From positions 712,495 to 776,494 of the forward strand of contig CAWDIV010000036.1 in NCBI GenBank assembly GCA_963802355.1: DNA of 64,000 bases, in the 5' to 3' direction. The stretch comes from SG8-41 sp963802355. Lineage in GTDB: Bacteria > Pseudomonadota > Gammaproteobacteria > Burkholderiales > SG8-41. Of this stretch, positions 1-14,371 are shown in pieces. The stretch's first letter is position 1. Each line of letters opens with the position of its first letter. The notes under the pieces are model-generated. The model searched no databases. It was given only the letters and a program-made list of their open reading frames with translations, and had not been told where the DNA came from. The position numbers and the translations under genes are program-made.

Positions 1-680
1 TGAACGGAAGGATAAGGAAGCACGTCGCAGAGCCAGTCTTCGCAGTCATGTCGTCGGCAAACACAAAGTGCACAGTGACCAACAGCAGCACGGCGAAGCA
101 AGCTAATTCCACTTTTTTCGCAACCGGCCATGTCATGTCGTGTCGTCGGCTCCAGGTGAGAACAAGAGGCGTGACGATGATCATTCCGAAGAGATCTCCC
201 TGCCACCAAGTCCACCAGTTGAAGAAAATTCCAGTCGACGACAGCGGATGGGCGAACGACAATCGCAGCGACGCGACCGTCGCCGCGACCGCCGCGCCGA
301 GGGCGGCGGCGGCCACAAAAACGACTACCTGTTCCGCTCGCTCGAAACTGCGGGGCACTCCGATGAAACGCCGGAGGAGTGTGGCGCCCACCAGGGCTTC
401 GAGTGTGTTGCCCGTACCAATCAACATCGCCGAGATGATCGAAGACTCGACCGTCAGGTTGGCAAGGGCGGCGCCCACCCATATGCCGGGCCAGATGCTG
501 TTGCCTAGAAGCAAGGTGGCTGCTAGCGCGATGCCCGAGGGCGGCCAAAGGGGAGTCGCATAGCCAGGAGGTATCGCAAAAAGCAGCGAGACCTTCGCTG
601 TGAGGAAAGTACACGGTCGCGAGCAAAAGCACGCGGCCGAGGTACGATATCCGCACGACGGAAATTACGGATTCCGGCAC
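1..680 (-). CDS. MASE1-domain membrane sensor protein, N-terminal part (runs off left edge, one frame change)
   Basis: The minus strand encodes a hydrophobic protein with the MASE1 signature FAIPPGYATPLWPPSGIALA followed by LLLGNSIWPGIWVGAALANL, then further membrane segments up to the window edge. MASE1 is an integral membrane sensory domain found in front of histidine kinase, GGDEF or EAL outputs; the output domain here lies outside the window. The likely start is GTG at 680, with AGGGGAG at 692-686 and 5 nt spacing. The first part (about residues 1-25, including SYLGRVLLLATVYF) is in a different frame from the MASE1 core; one extra C around 604-605 explains this. Identification of MASE1 is firm; the start and the output type are not known. 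Confidence 0.8.
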   Translation of the reverse strand, partial: MPESVISVVRISYLGRVLLLATVYFPHSEGLAAFCDTSWLCDSPLAALGHRASSHLASRQQHLARHMGGRRPCQPDGRVFDHLGDVDWYGQHTRSPGGRHTPPAFHRSAPQFRASGTGSRFCGRRRPRRGGRGDGRVAAIVVRPSAVVDWNFLQLVDLVAGRSLRNDHRHASCSHLEPTTRHDMAGCEKSGISLLRRAAVGHCALCVCRRHDCEDWLCDVLPYPSV

Positions 681-835
681 ACACTCTCCCCTGCACACTT
701 GCGGATGCAGACCGTGGAGATAGAGGCTACCACGAAGCGGAGCCGCTATTCTTACAACGCGCTTTCCAGAAGCGGGAAAGCGCGCCGGAAGCGGCATTTT
801 AATTGGTAACTTCTCGAAAACAGCCCCCGCGGAGC

Positions 836-865
836 AAAAAAAAGCCCCGACTGGCGCCGGGGCTT
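836..865 (-). terminator. Leftward rho-independent terminator
   Basis: An 8-bp stem (842-849 with 858-865, AAGCCCCG/CGGGGCTT) is followed on the minus strand by a run of eight T (843-836). It closes a short leftward transcript coming from about 870-1000. Confidence 0.7.
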
Positions 866-866
866 C

Positions 867-932
867 CTACCTACACACGCACAGGGAGGGAGGGTTGTGC
901 GTCTGCAAGGCAGAACTGATATTCGATGGCAT
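867..932 (-). CDS. Possible 21-residue peptide in front of a terminator (speculative)
   Basis: An ATG at 932 has the Shine-Dalgarno sequence GAAGGA 5 nt upstream and opens a 21-codon frame ending in CVCR and TAG at 867, immediately before the leftward terminator at 836-865. The two cysteines and the tight fit between ribosome site, short frame and terminator suggest a real small transcript. No family is recognised, and a non-coding small RNA is equally possible. The rest of 680-1140 shows no gene. Confidence 0.25.
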   Translation of the reverse strand: MPSNISSALQTHNPPSLCVCR

Positions 933-1141
933 GGTAATCCTTCGCGCGCGCGCCCTCTATCGCGCAAGCTCGATTTTGTTGTGGTTGCGTAATGGCGCGA
1001 CGTAGCTAGGCCACTACATTTTCCCTGCAAGCACGGCGGAATGTTTCATCGCGGCGGCGCGCAAGGTCCACCGAATGCCCCTTGGCCGGTGGGCATTGAG
1101 CGGGTATTCTCTACAAACAGCAAGGGGTGAGCAAGTAAGCA

Positions 1142-1206
1142 GTAAGCGCTAAGAAGCGCATCCAGGATTCGTGCATTCCGCTCACTGCTAACCGCTTAGC
1201 GCTTAC
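1142..1206. repeat. Inverted repeat of GTAAGCGCTAAG type in front of the LuxR regulator
   Basis: A perfect 12-bp inverted repeat (1142-1153 and 1195-1206) with a 41-nt loop ends 4 nt before the Shine-Dalgarno sequence of the next gene. It belongs to the short GTAAGC-type repeat also found after that gene. Confidence 0.65.
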
Positions 1207-1226
1207 ATTTAAGGGGAACGTGCATC

Positions 1227-1856
1227 GTGAAAATTCTCATCGCAGACGATCATCCGGTGGTGCGGCACGGCTTGAAGCAGATTCTCGCACTCGATCCCGA
1301 TTTGATGGTGGTAGGGGAAGCGAAGAACGGCAACGAGGCACTGGAGCTCGCGCGCCGCGTGGAGTGGGACGTGGCGATTCTGGATTATTCGATGCCCGGC
1401 AAGAGCGGTCTCGATCTGCTCAAGGATATCAAGCGGGAGTATCCGCAGCGGCCGGTGCTGATCCTGAGCATGCATCCCGAGGACTTGCACGCCACGCGCG
1501 TGCTGAAAGCCGGCGGTGCGGGTTACGTCAACAAGGAAAGCGTGTCGGAAGAGCTGACGGCGGCGATCCGCAAGGTGATGGCCGGCGGCAAGTACGTGAG
1601 TCCCGCATTGGCCGAGCGGCTGGCTTTCGAGTTAGGGCCCGGCACGCAGAAGCCGCTGCACGAGACGCTGTCCGACCGGGAGTACCGGGTGATGTGGCTG
1701 CTGGCTTCGGGCAAACAGATCAATCAAATCGCGAAAGAGATGTTCCTCTCCCCGAACACGGTGAGCACCTATCGGGCGCGCATCCTGAAAAAGCTGGCCC
1801 TCGCCAACAACGCGCAGCTCGTCCATTACGCGGTCAAGCATCAGCTCGTTCAATAG
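1227..1856 (+). CDS. NarL/FixJ-family response regulator (LuxR-type HTH)
   Basis: A 209-residue response regulator. The receiver domain (residues 1-120) has the acidic pair D7-D8, the phospho-acceptor D53 in AILDYSMPG and the conserved lysine in YVNKES. The C-terminal LuxR helix-turn-helix (about 145-205) contains LSDREYRVMWLLASGKQINQ and LSPNTVSTYRARILKKL. The start is GTG at 1227 with AAGGGG at 1211-1216. It is a cytoplasmic DNA-binding protein, probably phosphorylated by one of the hybrid kinases downstream on the same strand; that pairing is inferred from position only. The nearest downstream candidate target is the small gene at 2408, whose upstream region carries an operator-like inverted repeat. 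Confidence 0.92.
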   Translation: MKILIADDHPVVRHGLKQILALDPDLMVVGEAKNGNEALELARRVEWDVAILDYSMPGKSGLDLLKDIKREYPQRPVLILSMHPEDLHATRVLKAGGAGYVNKESVSEELTAAIRKVMAGGKYVSPALAERLAFELGPGTQKPLHETLSDREYRVMWLLASGKQINQIAKEMFLSPNTVSTYRARILKKLALANNAQLVHYAVKHQLVQ

Positions 1857-1863
1857 CGCCGTG

Positions 1864-1969
1864 AGCGGTAAGCGGTAAGCAGTGGAGCAGTGAACGGTGA
1901 GCGGAGTAAGCGGTGAGCCGGAACTTCTACAACAAGGCACACGTCCAATTTACCGCTTACCGCTTTTTG
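1864..1969. repeat. GTAAGCGGT repeat array with 15-bp inverted arms after the LuxR gene
   Basis: Starting a few nt after the stop codon, the sequence repeats GAGCGGTAAGCGGTAAGC-like words. The left arm 1864-1878 (AGCGGTAAGCGGTAA) is the exact reverse complement of 1950-1964, and the right arm runs into five T (1964-1968). The structure could serve as a terminator with a large loop. Confidence 0.65.
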
Positions 1970-2118
1970 GTATGACAAAGGAATGATTCACGCTTAAGAG
2001 CGCAGCAGCGGCGCGCGCGTGCTTGCTTGTCGAAGGTCCAGTCGTCACGCGCTGGCGGTGACAAATCGGTGACAAATTCCCCGGGGGCCGGCCCCAAAAT
2101 TCCGCTGTGCCGGCGGCA

Positions 2119-2136
2119 TGTAGGGGAGTCCCTACA
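2119..2136. promoter_or_regulatory. Operator-like inverted repeat TGTAGGG-N4-CCCTACA
   Basis: A perfect 7-bp inverted repeat with a 4-nt spacer lies 272 bp before the small exported protein at 2408. Its symmetry and size suit a dimeric regulator such as the LuxR-type protein encoded upstream. No promoter is certain; the binding role is inference. The remaining 1975-2400 holds no convincing gene. Confidence 0.35.
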
Positions 2137-2407
2137 CCGCCTCGCCGGGACCGCTACAGAAAAATCACGGTTTCCGGGCTGGTGGACTGAATTTTTCCAC
2201 CCTATTCTAGACGGAGTTGAGGAGCCGGCCGCCGGGTTGTTAACAATCGTGAGAATACGGGTTTCGAACTCCGGAGTGAAAGCACGGCGGATCAGGGGAG
2301 CGGACTATTTCTTCGATCAATCGATGGAGATAGGGGAAGTCGTGTTGGTGGCGAGAAGCCTGGTTCTCGACCCGCCAACGCTTAGTCCACTCTACAAGGA
2401 GGCTGCC

Positions 2408-2608
2408 ATGAAGACGACTCAAGTAACAAGCATATTCGTACTTCTGCTCTCGCTGTTCATCGGGACCGGCTATGTTTCGAGCAACCCGGCACAGGAACGG
2501 GAGATGGGTCTGGTGCAGAGCGATGAGCGCTATGTGCAGGACGCGCACCTGGCGCGTTACCGGGAACATCTGGTGGATCTGGGCATCGACCGCTTCAGTT
2601 GCCGATGA
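2408..2608 (+). CDS. Small protein with N-terminal membrane/signal segment
   Basis: A 66-residue protein. The start ATG 2408 is chosen because a perfect AAGGAGG lies at 2397-2403; longer upstream frames lack such a site. Residues 9-25 form a hydrophobic segment (SIFVLLLSLFIGTGYV) that can act as signal peptide or anchor, followed by a charged, hydrophilic tail. No family is recognised. It stands alone between the LuxR regulator and the kinase operon, with a 272-bp leader that carries the inverted repeat at 2119. A hairpin GAGGCTTC-N4-GAAGCCTC at 2615-2634 follows the stop codon and may end the transcript. Confidence 0.6.
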   Translation: MKTTQVTSIFVLLLSLFIGTGYVSSNPAQEREMGLVQSDERYVQDAHLARYREHLVDLGIDRFSCR

Positions 2609-2730
2609 CCGCATGAGGCTTCCGCAGAAGCCTCGCATACAGGAAAGATGCAGGGAAAATAGCCGGGTCCGGATTCGGATACCGGCAAAAGGGCCGCGCG
2701 ATAAGCGGCATTACTTGGCAGGGGGATTGC

Positions 2731-3063
2731 ATGCTGAAAGTGGATCTTGCGCGCTCCTCGGACGAGGAGCTTGCGGGCGCGGTGGCCGCGCACTGCGCTC
2801 CACTCGGAACAGTCACCAAGGTAACGGTCTATGCGGCACGCGCCGGCGCGTCCGCGCGTCCGTTTGCGATAATAGCCATGCAGACGCGTGAAGCAGCGGA
2901 GAACGTGTCCGCAAGTTTCGGCGGCCGCACGGTAGGAAGCGCGGTCGTGGTGTTCCTGGAGCAGCTGGCCGATGCTGTCTTTCCACCAGTCGACGGCGGC
3001 ATGCAGGGGGTGGCGGACAACGTTGTCACGCTGGGCAAGGCCGGTCGCGAACGAACATTCTAG
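2731..3063 (+). CDS. Hypothetical protein, RRM-like
   Basis: A 110-residue soluble protein, first gene of the kinase operon (12 bp before the giant kinase). The middle part (LGTVTKVTVYAARAGASARP, FAIIAM, then SFGGRTVGSAVVVFLE) alternates strands and helices like a small RRM or ferredoxin-like fold, but RNA-binding RNP motifs are not clear, so the fold assignment is tentative. The ATG at 2731 is preceded by GCAGGGGG. Tight coupling to the kinase suggests an accessory role in its signalling; this is inference. Confidence 0.55.
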   Translation: MLKVDLARSSDEELAGAVAAHCAPLGTVTKVTVYAARAGASARPFAIIAMQTREAAENVSASFGGRTVGSAVVVFLEQLADAVFPPVDGGMQGVADNVVTLGKAGRERTF

Positions 3064-3075
3064 GGGGCGAGGTAT

Positions 3076-9432
<6,357 letters not shown>

Positions 9433-9433
<1 letters not shown>

Positions 9434-9545
9434 CGAGTGTCGAGTAATGAGTGACGAGTACGAGAACCGGTCTCAAAAGTACTTCCCTCCCCTTCAAGGG
9501 GAGGATTAGGGTGGGGATGGGGTCAATGATCGTCGAGCCGACCCC
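9433..9545. repeat. GAGTGACGAGT microrepeat and CCCTCCCC...GGGGAGG palindromic repeat between kinase genes
   Basis: Directly after the kinase stop codon come GAGTNNCGAGT-type words (9434-9462), then a palindromic element CTCCCCTTCAAGGGGAGG with GGTGGGGATGGGGT (9484-9520). Similar CCTCCCCTT/AAGGGGAGG elements are widespread intergenic repeats in proteobacteria. No coding sequence. Confidence 0.6.
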
Positions 9546-9570
9546 CATCCTGGAACCACTGAGATAGCAC

Positions 9571-11805
9571 ATGGCGATCGAGGCCAAGGCCAACATCCTG
9601 GTTGCCGATGATGAGGCGCATAGCCGCCTGGCGCTGCAGGACCTGCTGGAAAGTCCGGACCGGGACATCGTGACCGTGGCGTCCGGCGCGGAAGCGCTCC
9701 GGCAGCTCCTGAAGCAGGACTACGCGCTGATCCTGCTGGATATCCGCATGCCGGGCATGGACGGCTTCGAGACCGCCACGCTGATCCGGCGGCGCAAGCG
9801 CTCCCAGGACACTCCCATTATCTTCCTGACGGGCGCGTACGAAGACGCGACTTCCGTCGCTCGCGGCTACGAGGTAGGAGCCGTGGACTATATCTTGAAG
9901 CCGGTCGAGCCCGAGGTGATCAAGTCGAAGGTCGCGGTGTTCGTCGAGCTCTACAACAAGAACGCCGAACTCGCCACGCAGATCCTCAAGCGCCGGATCG
10001 CCGAGCGCGCGCTGTCCAAGGCGAACGAGGACCTCGAGATCAAGATCCGCGAGCGCACCGCCAGTCTGATGGTGGCGAACGACCTGCTGAGCAGGGAAAA
10101 CGAGATGCGCCAGGAGGCGGAAGAGGCCCTGCGCAGGGCGAAGCAGGTCGCGGAGTCTGCGAATCTCGCCAAGTCGACGTTTCTCGCCAACATGAGCCAC
10201 GAGATCCGCACACCGATGAATGCGATCATCGGCATGGCCGAGCTCGCGCTGCAGACGCGGCTTACGCCCGAGCAGCACGAATACGTGAGCCTGGTGAAGA
10301 GTTCCAGCGAGTCCCTGTTGACCATCATCAACGACATTCTGGATTTTTCCAAGATCGAGGCCGGCCATCTGGAAGTCGAAAGCATCCCGTTTTCCCTGCG
10401 CCGGAGTCTGGGGGACACGATGAAGACGCTGACGCTGCAGGCTCACCAGAAAGGGTTGGAACTCACCTGTGAGTTCGCGCCGGACGCACCGGACGCGCTC
10501 GTAGGAGACCCGGTCAGGCTGCGCCAGATCGTGATCAACCTCGTCAGCAATGCCATCAAATTCACCAACCGCGGCCAAATCGCGCTGCGCGTGGCTCCGG
10601 AGTCGGTGGCTGGGGGGACGGTCACCTGTCATTTCACGGTCAGCGATACCGGCATAGGCATTCCCGAGGAGCAGCAGGCGACGATCTTCGCCCCTTTCCT
10701 GCAGGGCAATAGCTCGACCACGCGCGTCTACGGCGGCACGGGGTTGGGGCTCGCCATTTCGGCGCGGCTGACGGAAATGATGAAAGGCACCATGTGGCTC
10801 GAGAGCGAACCTGCCAAGGGCAGCGTCTTCCATTTTGTCGTCCGCTTCGGCCTGCAGGAAGCGGCGCAACCCGCCAGCGCTTGCCATAGGCCCGCGGCAC
10901 TGGCCCGTGCCAGAGGGCCGGATGTATCTCCCGGCACCCCGGAGGGCACGGTTACGCTGCAAGCGCCGGTCGGTGCGAAGAGCGGCAAGGACAAGCTCGA
11001 AGTCCTGCTCGTGGAGGACAACGCCGCGAACCAGATACTTGCCCGGCGCGTGCTGGAAAAGCACGGCCACCACGTAATGGTGGTGGAGCACGGCGCCGCG
11101 GCTCTCGAGATGCTCGAGCTAAGGCGCTTCGACATCGTCCTCATGGACGTGCAGATGCCGAGGATGGACGGGATAGCAACGACCGCAGCCATCCGCAAGA
11201 GAGAGCAGGAAGCCGGCGGCCACCTTCCGATCGTTGCGCTCACGGCGCACGCCATGAGCGGGGACCGCGAGCGTTGCCTGCGAGCGGGAATGGATGGCTA
11301 TCTCATCAAGCCGATTCGGGCCGCATCGCTGCTCGAAGCCATCGAGCGCTATTGCATGGAGCCGGTGGAATCTGCGGCGCGGCCGGAGCAATGCTCGGGA
11401 AATGAGTCGAAAAATGAGTTGGAAGTTGAGTTGGATGAGTCGGAACATGAGTCGGAACCGGCGGTGCTCGACCAACTCGAGCTGATGGAGCGTATCGATG
11501 GCGATAGGGCATTTCTCGGCGATCTGACGCGATTGTTTCTGAGGGACTGCGCCAAGCTCATGGCGGGCGTGCGCGAGGCGATCGTACATCGCGATGCCGC
11601 CGCCCTCGGTGTCGCGTTGCACTCGCTGCGAGGGATGTTTCTCAATCTCGCCGCGAATTCCGCGCAGGAGGTCGCCTCGATGCTCCAGGAAATCGATCTC
11701 GAAACGGAGCAGGCTAAAGCGGAAGAGGTCTACACGATGCTCGAGGACGAGGTCCAGTCGCTCGAGTCGAGGTTGGTCGGCATCAGCGGCCAGCTTGCCG
11801 CATGA
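9571..11805 (+). CDS. Hybrid histidine kinase: receiver-HisKA-HATPase-receiver-Hpt
   Basis: A 744-residue cytoplasmic kinase. Receiver 1 (residues 6-125; D13-D14, acceptor D57 in LILLDIRMPGMDG) is followed by a coiled coil (about 135-200), HisKA with H210 in ANMSHEIRTPMN, HATPase (about 300-425, NLVSNAIKF, DTGIGIPEEQQ), receiver 2 (about 473-595; D526 in IVLMDVQMPRMDG) and a C-terminal Hpt domain with H684 in ALHSLRGM. The chain receiver-H-D-H allows a full internal phosphorelay. Between receiver 2 and Hpt there is an acidic linker rich in E, S and N (about residues 609-632) encoded by repeated GAGTCGGAA/GAGTTGGAA words. The start ATG 9571 has no strong ribosome site. It is followed 16 bp later by the Hpt-receiver gene. 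Confidence 0.93.
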   Translation: MAIEAKANILVADDEAHSRLALQDLLESPDRDIVTVASGAEALRQLLKQDYALILLDIRMPGMDGFETATLIRRRKRSQDTPIIFLTGAYEDATSVARGYEVGAVDYILKPVEPEVIKSKVAVFVELYNKNAELATQILKRRIAERALSKANEDLEIKIRERTASLMVANDLLSRENEMRQEAEEALRRAKQVAESANLAKSTFLANMSHEIRTPMNAIIGMAELALQTRLTPEQHEYVSLVKSSSESLLTIINDILDFSKIEAGHLEVESIPFSLRRSLGDTMKTLTLQAHQKGLELTCEFAPDAPDALVGDPVRLRQIVINLVSNAIKFTNRGQIALRVAPESVAGGTVTCHFTVSDTGIGIPEEQQATIFAPFLQGNSSTTRVYGGTGLGLAISARLTEMMKGTMWLESEPAKGSVFHFVVRFGLQEAAQPASACHRPAALARARGPDVSPGTPEGTVTLQAPVGAKSGKDKLEVLLVEDNAANQILARRVLEKHGHHVMVVEHGAAALEMLELRRFDIVLMDVQMPRMDGIATTAAIRKREQEAGGHLPIVALTAHAMSGDRERCLRAGMDGYLIKPIRAASLLEAIERYCMEPVESAARPEQCSGNESKNELEVELDESEHESEPAVLDQLELMERIDGDRAFLGDLTRLFLRDCAKLMAGVREAIVHRDAAALGVALHSLRGMFLNLAANSAQEVASMLQEIDLETEQAKAEEVYTMLEDEVQSLESRLVGISGQLAA

Positions 11806-11821
11806 CACTAGGTAACCTCTT

Positions 11822-12604
11822 GTGACCAACTTGAACAGGATCGTCGTCGAAGTGGACCCGGTGCTCCGGGATCTCGTCCCGGTGTACCTCGCGAATCGCC
11901 GCGGAGATATCGACTTCATCAAGGTGGCGCTCGACCGCTGTGATTTCGGGACGATAGACAGGCTCGGTCACAACATGCAGGGATCGGGGTCCAGCTTCGG
12001 CTTCGACGGCCTGACCGAGATAGGAGCCGACCTCGAGCGTGCCGCCAAGGCAGGAAAGCACATAGAGATCGCGCGCCTGGTCCGCGATCTGGAGGAGTAC
12101 CTTTCTCATCTCGACCTGCGGGCCTCGGACCGCGACGCCGTCAAACCGGCGATTGATGCCCCACCGGCCGCGCCCTCCGCGACCTCCAGTCCTGCAAGCG
12201 AGAAGGCGCCACAAGCTGGTCCGGACGTTCTTGTGGTCGACGACCAGGAGATGAATGCCGCGATTATCAGCCGTTACCTCTCCAGGGAGGGCTATACCGT
12301 CAAGTACCTCGCCAGCGGCGATGCCGCCTTGGCGGCATTGGAGGAGGGCCCGCGGCCGGCGCTGATACTGCTGGATGTCGTCATGCCCGGCACGAACGGT
12401 TTCGACGTCTGCCGCAGAATCAAAGCCAATCCTGCGACGAGCGGGATCCCGGTCGTGTTGGTCACTAGCTTCGACAGCCGGCGCGACTTCATGCAGGGAT
12501 TGGCAGCTGGCGCCGACGATGTTCTGGCCAGGCCGGTTCAACGCGACGAGTTGATGGCGCGGGTGCGGAGCATGACAAAGGGGGGTCCGGGCCCCTTCCG
12601 GTAA
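11822..12604 (+). CDS. Hpt-receiver phosphotransfer protein
   Basis: A 260-residue protein with an Hpt domain (residues 1-105; H50 in LGHNMQGSGSSFGF), a proline/alanine-rich linker (about 108-137) and a receiver (about 139-258; D185 in ALILLDVVMPGTNG, KPVxxDE replaced by RPVQRDEL so the usual conserved lysine is R). The GTG start at 11822 lies 16 bp after the previous stop codon. It has no output domain, so it probably shuttles phosphate between the two hybrid kinases and the regulators. The last residues KGGPGPFR and the stop codon are encoded by the beginning of the GC-rich repeat array that follows. Confidence 0.88.
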   Translation: MTNLNRIVVEVDPVLRDLVPVYLANRRGDIDFIKVALDRCDFGTIDRLGHNMQGSGSSFGFDGLTEIGADLERAAKAGKHIEIARLVRDLEEYLSHLDLRASDRDAVKPAIDAPPAAPSATSSPASEKAPQAGPDVLVVDDQEMNAAIISRYLSREGYTVKYLASGDAALAALEEGPRPALILLDVVMPGTNGFDVCRRIKANPATSGIPVVLVTSFDSRRDFMQGLAAGADDVLARPVQRDELMARVRSMTKGGPGPFR

Positions 12605-12965
12605 ATTCACTCGGGGCCTTCCCGGACCCCCCTGCGACCCCCCGGACACTCCGAACAAAAGCCTCACCGGAAATTACAAAAAAACGCCGGGCCCCTCCCG
12701 GTAACTTCAAGCGGGGCCTTCCCGGACCCCCCTGCGACCCCCCGAACACTCCGAACAGGAGCCTCGCCGGGAATTAAAAAAAAACGCCGGGCCCCTCCCG
12801 GTAAATTCACTCGGGGCCTTCCCGACCCCCTGCAACCCCCCACTCACGGTATTCAGACGGGCCCTTCCCGGACGCCCCTGCGACCCCCCGATGAACAAAG
12901 GGGGGATCGGGGCCCCTCCCGGTAAGTGCATTCGGGGCCTTCCCGGACCCCCGGCAACCCCCCCA
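12585..12965. repeat. GC-rich tandem array, 100-bp period, after the Hpt-receiver gene
   Basis: Units beginning GGGCCCCTYCCGGTAAMTTC start at 12589, 12689 and 12789, exactly 100 bp apart, followed by two degenerate units near 12859 and 12910. Each contains CGGGGCCTTCCCGGACCCCC, TGCGACCCCCCG and an A-rich stretch before ACGCCGGG. The first unit overlaps the last codons of the preceding gene. No open frame of its own is credible. Confidence 0.9.
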
Positions 12966-13128
12966 TAGCCGCCGAATGTCGATGGCATAATCCAAGGTTC
13001 AAAGTTTTCGAGAAGAAGCGGCGGCGCATCAATGGCTTAAATCCGGCGTGTGACCGTGCTACACTTCGCCGGGGCTGGGGCGGGAACCGTGCCCCGGATG
13101 GCCGGTCACAGAAAACGGAAACCTGCCT

Positions 13129-14370
13129 ATGAATGATCCAGCGCCCGCCCGGGCAGTGGTGCGCAAAAAGATCCTCCTGGTTGACGACGACGCCGATCTG
13201 TTGGCACTCAGGAAGTTGCGCCTGCAGGCCGGAGGTTACGAGGTGCGGGAGGTCGCCGACGGCGCCCGCGCCATGGAAGCGATCGTGGCGTTCCACCCCG
13301 ATCTCGTCATCCTGGACCTCCTGCTGCCCAACGTATCGGGCGAAACGCTGTTGAGGCAGATACGCGCCGATCCGGCCTACGAGCCGGTAAAGATCATCGT
13401 CAGCAGCGCCAAAAATTACCAATCCGATCAGAAGCTCTGCCTGGAAATGGGGGCCGATTCCTATCTCGTGAAGCCGGTCGACCACGACGCATTGAACGCG
13501 ACGATCCGCAAGCTGCTGAAAGAGGAGGTAACGGTCAGATTCTGGGGCACGCGCGGCAGCATCGCGCGGCCAGGCTACGACACGTTGAAGTTCGGCGGCA
13601 ATACGCCGTGCGTCACCGTCGAGTTGAGCCGTGAACGCGTCTTCATATTTGACGCCGGCACCGGCATCGTCGATTTCGGCCGGACCCTATCCGACATAAC
13701 CCGTCATTACAAATTCAATCTGTTCATCTCTCATCCGCACTGGGATCACATCCAGGGGCTGCCGTTCTTCCAGCCGCTGTACCGGCAGGGGAACGAGATG
13801 GTGATCCACGGCACCTCGCATGGGAAGTTGAGCCTGCGCGAGGTGATCAGCGGGCAGATGAACAATCTCTATTTCCCCGTCACCATCAAGGAATATGCCT
13901 CGCGGGTTTATTTCAACGAGCTCGTCGAAGGCGACAACGAGGTCGATCAGTTGCAGGTAAGCGCGATCGGCCTGAATCACCCCGGCGCGACGCTAGGGTA
14001 CCGCGTGTTGACTGAATCGGGAAAAACGGTCGCGTACATTACGGATCACGAGATTTATCCCGACGGCGATGCCCACAACCGCAACCGCATGATCGCGTTC
14101 CTGAAAGGGGTCGACGTGCTCATTCACGATACGACTTATTTCGACGACGAGTACCCGGCGCGCGTGGGCTGGGGCCATTCGGGATTGACGGAAGTCCTCA
14201 AGCTCTCCGAAGAGGCGCAGGTGAAGACCCTGTACCTGTTCCATCACGACCCCAGCCATGATGATGAAGCGGTGGAACGCAAGGAGGTGCTGGCGAAACA
14301 GTATTTTGAACAGCGTTCGGTGGACATCAAGTGTTCCGCGGCGAGGGAAGGGACCGCCGTAATACTATAA
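13129..14370 (+). CDS. Receiver domain fused to metallo-beta-lactamase-fold hydrolase
   Basis: A 413-residue protein. The receiver (residues 12-132) has D20-D21-D22, acceptor D63 in VILDLLLPNVSG and K in LVKPVDHD. The C-terminal half (about 137-413) starts VRFWGTRGSIARPG and GGNTPCV, and has the metal motif H202-x-H204-x-D206-H207 (SHPHWDH), an AYITDHE aspartate and FHHDPSHDD. This is the PhnP/PdeA-like branch of the metallo-beta-lactamase fold, usually phosphodiesterases or related hydrolases; the substrate cannot be told from sequence. A receiver in front implies activity switched by phosphorylation, an uncommon kind of output. The ATG at 13129 follows GGAAAC. It ends the phosphorelay cluster and is bracketed by GC-rich repeats. 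Confidence 0.9.
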   Translation: MNDPAPARAVVRKKILLVDDDADLLALRKLRLQAGGYEVREVADGARAMEAIVAFHPDLVILDLLLPNVSGETLLRQIRADPAYEPVKIIVSSAKNYQSDQKLCLEMGADSYLVKPVDHDALNATIRKLLKEEVTVRFWGTRGSIARPGYDTLKFGGNTPCVTVELSRERVFIFDAGTGIVDFGRTLSDITRHYKFNLFISHPHWDHIQGLPFFQPLYRQGNEMVIHGTSHGKLSLREVISGQMNNLYFPVTIKEYASRVYFNELVEGDNEVDQLQVSAIGLNHPGATLGYRVLTESGKTVAYITDHEIYPDGDAHNRNRMIAFLKGVDVLIHDTTYFDDEYPARVGWGHSGLTEVLKLSEEAQVKTLYLFHHDPSHDDEAVERKEVLAKQYFEQRSVDIKCSAAREGTAVIL

Positions 14371-14371
14371 G

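Noticed and set aside
48..563. Plus-strand open frame opposite the MASE1 gene
   Set aside because: Arginine/alanine/threonine-rich composition and complete overlap with a clear MASE1 domain on the other strand.
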